This document shows positions 3,363-5,984 of a stretch of DNA of 5,984 nt, piece by piece. The stretch is from contig ONLC01000141.1 of assembly GCA_900318545.1 (NCBI GenBank), positions 1-5,984 of the forward strand, read 5' to 3'. Source of the stretch: an uncultured Eubacteriales bacterium. Lineage in GTDB: Bacteria; Bacillota; Clostridia; Oscillospirales; Ruminococcaceae. The translations under genes and the position numbers were made by a program. The notes beneath the pieces are model-generated. The model saw only the letters and a program-made list of their open reading frames with translations, had not been told where the DNA came from and did not search any database. The first letter of the stretch is position 1. The number at the start of each line of letters is the position of its first letter.

Positions 3363-5984
3363 AACAGAGTTTTGAGAAAGCGTCTCAGCCGTGACCTCAG
3401 AAGCAACTGGGGCAGGTATCTTGCACTGGTGCTTCTGATAGTTATGGGAATATTCCTTGTAACCAGCTTTGTGGGCTCAGCTGAAGCGATAATTCAGGGT
3501 ACGGAAAACAAAAAAGATGAAAACCACAGGCAAGACGGACAGTTTTCGGTTTTTCTGCCGCTTAGTGACGAAGAGATAGAAAAGCTTTCCGAAGGCGGAA
3601 CGGTAATTGAGCCTATCTTCAATACCGACCTTCCAAGCGGTGACGGAAAGGTACTGAGAATCTTCCGAAATCGTGAAAAAACAGACCTAATTGATGTCTG
3701 CAAGGGCAGGCTTGCGCAAAAGGATAATGAAGCTCTCCTTGAACGCAGATTTGCCGATGCAAACGGATATTCTGTCGGTGACGAGATAACCGCAGGCGGT
3801 GTGAGCTTCAAGATAGTTGGACTTGGCTCTGTACCTGATTATGATGCACCTCTCAGAAATCTTTCCGACACAGGAGTACAGTCAGAGGTATTCGGCGTTA
3901 TATTTGTCACAGCTGATGAATATGACAACATTATCAAGAACACCGATCAGAAGGCTCAGGAATATGCCTACTCCTACAGGCTTGGGAAGGACATCACTGA
4001 CAATGAACTAAAGGAAAAGATAAAGGCTCTTGAATTCGACTACACTAAAGTCGAGGACAAATATTTCAAGGAATCCATAAAGGAGGCACTCGACCAGAAA
4101 GAAAAAATTGAAAACGGAGTAAACGATATACACAATGGTGCAAAGGAGCTCTCTGACGGACTATCTGAGCTTAACGATAATAATGCTGCTTTAACAGATG
4201 GAGCACAAAAGCTCTTTGATGAATATCTTTCACAGGCTGATGCTGCACTTACAGCTATGGGCATAAGCGAAAGCCTTACAGAGGATAATTATTCTGATGT
4301 TTTAGAAAAGGTATCCGAGTCTGACAAATCGGGGCAGGCTGCCTCAATTAAAGAGAGTCTTGACAGCTTAAAGCATTTCAAAGACGGTATCGGAGAGTAT
4401 ACGGACGGTGTAAATAAATCTGCAAGCGGTGCAGGAAAGCTCTATGACGGAATTGATGATATGAAACAGTTCACTGATGAGGTCATAGAAAAGGAGTTCG
4501 TTATAGATATCGACAACCTGACCTCATTTCTGAAAGCCTCAGAAAACGGCAGGATAGAAGCAGCCGCAGGCGACGTTATAATGAACAAGATAGGCGGTCT
4601 TATCGCAGGCGTAATTGTGCTGATACTGTTCGCTTATGTAATCTCGGTGTTTGTGGTGCATCAGATAGAGAGCGAAGCAAGTGTAATCGGTGCATTGTAT
4701 GCTCTGGGCGTTAAGAAGAAAGACCTGCTTAGACACTACATCACACTGCCTACTGTCCTGACCTTTGTAGGTGCTCTGCTCGGAATGGCAATAGCCTTCA
4801 CTCCGATAGGCATACACAGGCAAATGCAGGATAGCTACGACTATTTCTCTCTGCCTGACTTTGACTATGTCTATCCGCCTTATCTGATGATATATGCGCT
4901 TATAGTCCCGCCGCTTATAAGTGCAATAGTAAACACTCTCGTAATTAACAAGAAGCTCTCGCAGACTGCACTTTCGCTAATCAAGAACGAGCAGAAGGCA
5001 TCAAGCTACAGACATTTTAACATAAAGTCGGAAAGCTTCACAAGGGTATTCCGCATAAGACAGATGGTAAGAGAGCTCAGATCTTCAGTCACGGTAGTTT
5101 TCGGAATGTTTATTTCACTTCTTGTTATTATACTCGGACTGAATACCTATAACCTTTGTTCTGATGTAAAGGAGCGAAATGTAAAGGATACACACTATGA
5201 ATATATGTATCTTATGAAGTACCCTGAAAAGGAAGCTCCCTCAGAGGGCGAGACTGCCTACATTGAGGGGCTCAATATGAAGATACTCAACTATACCCTT
5301 GAGGTCAGTGTTATCGGTCTGAACGAGAAAAGCGAGTACTTCTCTGCCCGACCTGAAAAGGGGAAAAGCAAGGCAGTTATAAACAGCTCGCTGAATGAAC
5401 GACTTGGCTATGATATCGGTGATAAGGTAATGTTCACTGATCCAGCCAACGATATAGACTACACCTTTACAGTTACGGACATCTGCGATTACTCACCGGG
5501 CTTTACAATCTTTATGGACATTGACAGCATGAGAGAGCTCTTCAGTAAAGATAGTGATTACTACAATGCAGTCTACTCCGACAAAGCCCTTGACATTGAC
5601 GAAGGTAGGCTCTACAGTGTTACTACAAAAGACGAAGTTAAAAAGAGTGCAGGTGTATTCATAGACCAGATGACAGGCTTTATAGCAATGCTGATTATTG
5701 CTGGCTCAGTGATCTTCTGTGTGGTAATGTATCTGATGATGGGCGTTATGATCGACCGTTCAAGCTTCGGTATCTCACTGATAAAGATATTTGGCTACAG
5801 ACCAAAAGAGATAAGAGACCTATACCTTAACGGAAATCTCCTGATAATTGCACTCGGAGGGCTGATATGCATACCTGCGGCAAAGCTTGTAATGGATATG
5901 ATCTATCCGTCATTCATAGCAAACGTTGCCTGCTGTATGAACATATCATACCCCTGGTATATGTATCTTGCTATATACTGTGCT
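3360..5984 (+). CDS. FtsX-family ABC transporter permease with coiled-coil ectodomain (3' end missing)
   Basis: The frame is open for 875 codons to the window edge without a stop, so the C-terminus lies outside. The visible order is: cytoplasmic start MNRVLRKRLSRDLRSNWGRY; membrane helix 1 (about 21-41); outer domain 1 (about 42-410); helices 2-4 (about 412-434, 460-486, 508-530); helix 5 (about 577-599); outer domain 2 (about 600-770); helices 6 and 7 (about 773-800, 826-848); and the start of helix 8 (from about 866). This is two FtsX-like halves, each one helix, an outer domain and three helices. The outer domains share a GYxxGD turn (136-141 and 683-688), typical of the MacB-like periplasmic fold. 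Residues about 245-380 are a helical, coiled-coil-like insertion with LxxG heptads such as NGAKELSDGLSEL. With the ATPase it forms the transporter; the substrate is unknown, with antimicrobial peptide or envelope-stress efflux possible. Confidence 0.9.
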   Translation, partial: MNRVLRKRLSRDLRSNWGRYLALVLLIVMGIFLVTSFVGSAEAIIQGTENKKDENHRQDGQFSVFLPLSDEEIEKLSEGGTVIEPIFNTDLPSGDGKVLRIFRNREKTDLIDVCKGRLAQKDNEALLERRFADANGYSVGDEITAGGVSFKIVGLGSVPDYDAPLRNLSDTGVQSEVFGVIFVTADEYDNIIKNTDQKAQEYAYSYRLGKDITDNELKEKIKALEFDYTKVEDKYFKESIKEALDQKEKIENGVNDIHNGAKELSDGLSELNDNNAALTDGAQKLFDEYLSQADAALTAMGISESLTEDNYSDVLEKVSESDKSGQAASIKESLDSLKHFKDGIGEYTDGVNKSASGAGKLYDGIDDMKQFTDEVIEKEFVIDIDNLTSFLKASENGRIEAAAGDVIMNKIGGLIAGVIVLILFAYVISVFVVHQIESEASVIGALYALGVKKKDLLRHYITLPTVLTFVGALLGMAIAFTPIGIHRQMQDSYDYFSLPDFDYVYPPYLMIYALIVPPLISAIVNTLVINKKLSQTALSLIKNEQKASSYRHFNIKSESFTRVFRIRQMVRELRSSVTVVFGMFISLLVIILGLNTYNLCSDVKERNVKDTHYEYMYLMKYPEKEAPSEGETAYIEGLNMKILNYTLEVSVIGLNEKSEYFSARPEKGKSKAVINSSLNERLGYDIGDKVMFTDPANDIDYTFTVTDICDYSPGFTIFMDIDSMRELFSKDSDYYNAVYSDKALDIDEGRLYSVTTKDEVKKSAGVFIDQMTGFIAMLIIAGSVIFCVVMYLMMGVMIDRSSFGISLIKIFGYRPKEIRDLYLNGNLLIIALGGLICIPAAKLVMDMIYPSFIANVACCMNISYPWYMYLAIYCA

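Noticed and set aside
3494..4823. Several short frames on both strands within the permease region (3494-3811, 3817-4011, 4040-4264, 4539-4823)
   Set aside because: All lie inside the 875-codon open frame starting at 3360, which has membrane helices, FtsX-like architecture and a ribosome binding site.

Overview
The window looks like chromosomal DNA from a Gram-positive, probably anaerobic Clostridia-type bacterium. The evidence is strong AGGAGG-type ribosome binding sites, sigma-A-like promoters with 17-nt spacers, heavy AGA/AGG and ATA use in the right two thirds, and a clostridial-style iron alcohol dehydrogenase. I would guess the Ruminococcus neighbourhood for the right part, but this rests on codon 'feel' and not on any search. 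No mobile element, CRISPR array, tRNA or rRNA was seen.

Layout. (1) 1-376, + strand: the 3' end of guaA (GMP synthase, dimerisation domain). (2) 382-412: a hairpin with T-rich flanks on both sides, serving as a shared terminator between convergent genes. (3) 419-1591, - strand: a complete YqhD/BdhA-like iron-dependent alcohol dehydrogenase with all four metal ligands, its own promoter (1657-1685) and a 5' UTR hairpin. (4) 1592-1962: a 371-nt divergent intergenic region with the dehydrogenase promoter at one end and the tetR promoter/operator at the other. The middle holds a small inverted repeat and a doubtful 43-codon ORF. (5) 1963-2580, + strand: a TetR-family regulator. (6) 2659-3360, + strand: an ABC ATPase of the MacB/LolD class. 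(7) 3360-5984, + strand: a large FtsX-type permease that runs off the window with 875 residues visible. It has no stop codon in the window, so a search for closed ORFs misses it.

How the parts work together. Genes 5-7 form a regulator-transporter unit. The regulator is transcribed from a promoter packed with seven TAACA/TGTTA half-sites, which suggests autorepression. The ATPase follows after a 78-nt gap with a modest hairpin, and the permease start overlaps the ATPase stop (TAATG). The transporter resembles MacB-like or antimicrobial-peptide/envelope-stress efflux systems. Its substrate cannot be read from the sequence.

The two observations most worth a second look are the dense operator array ahead of tetR, and a change in codon usage inside the dehydrogenase gene. 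The last ~65-75 codons resemble the guaA side, while the first ~260 resemble the transporter side. This points to a recombination joint, or to a chimeric assembly, near the conserved metal-binding segment.
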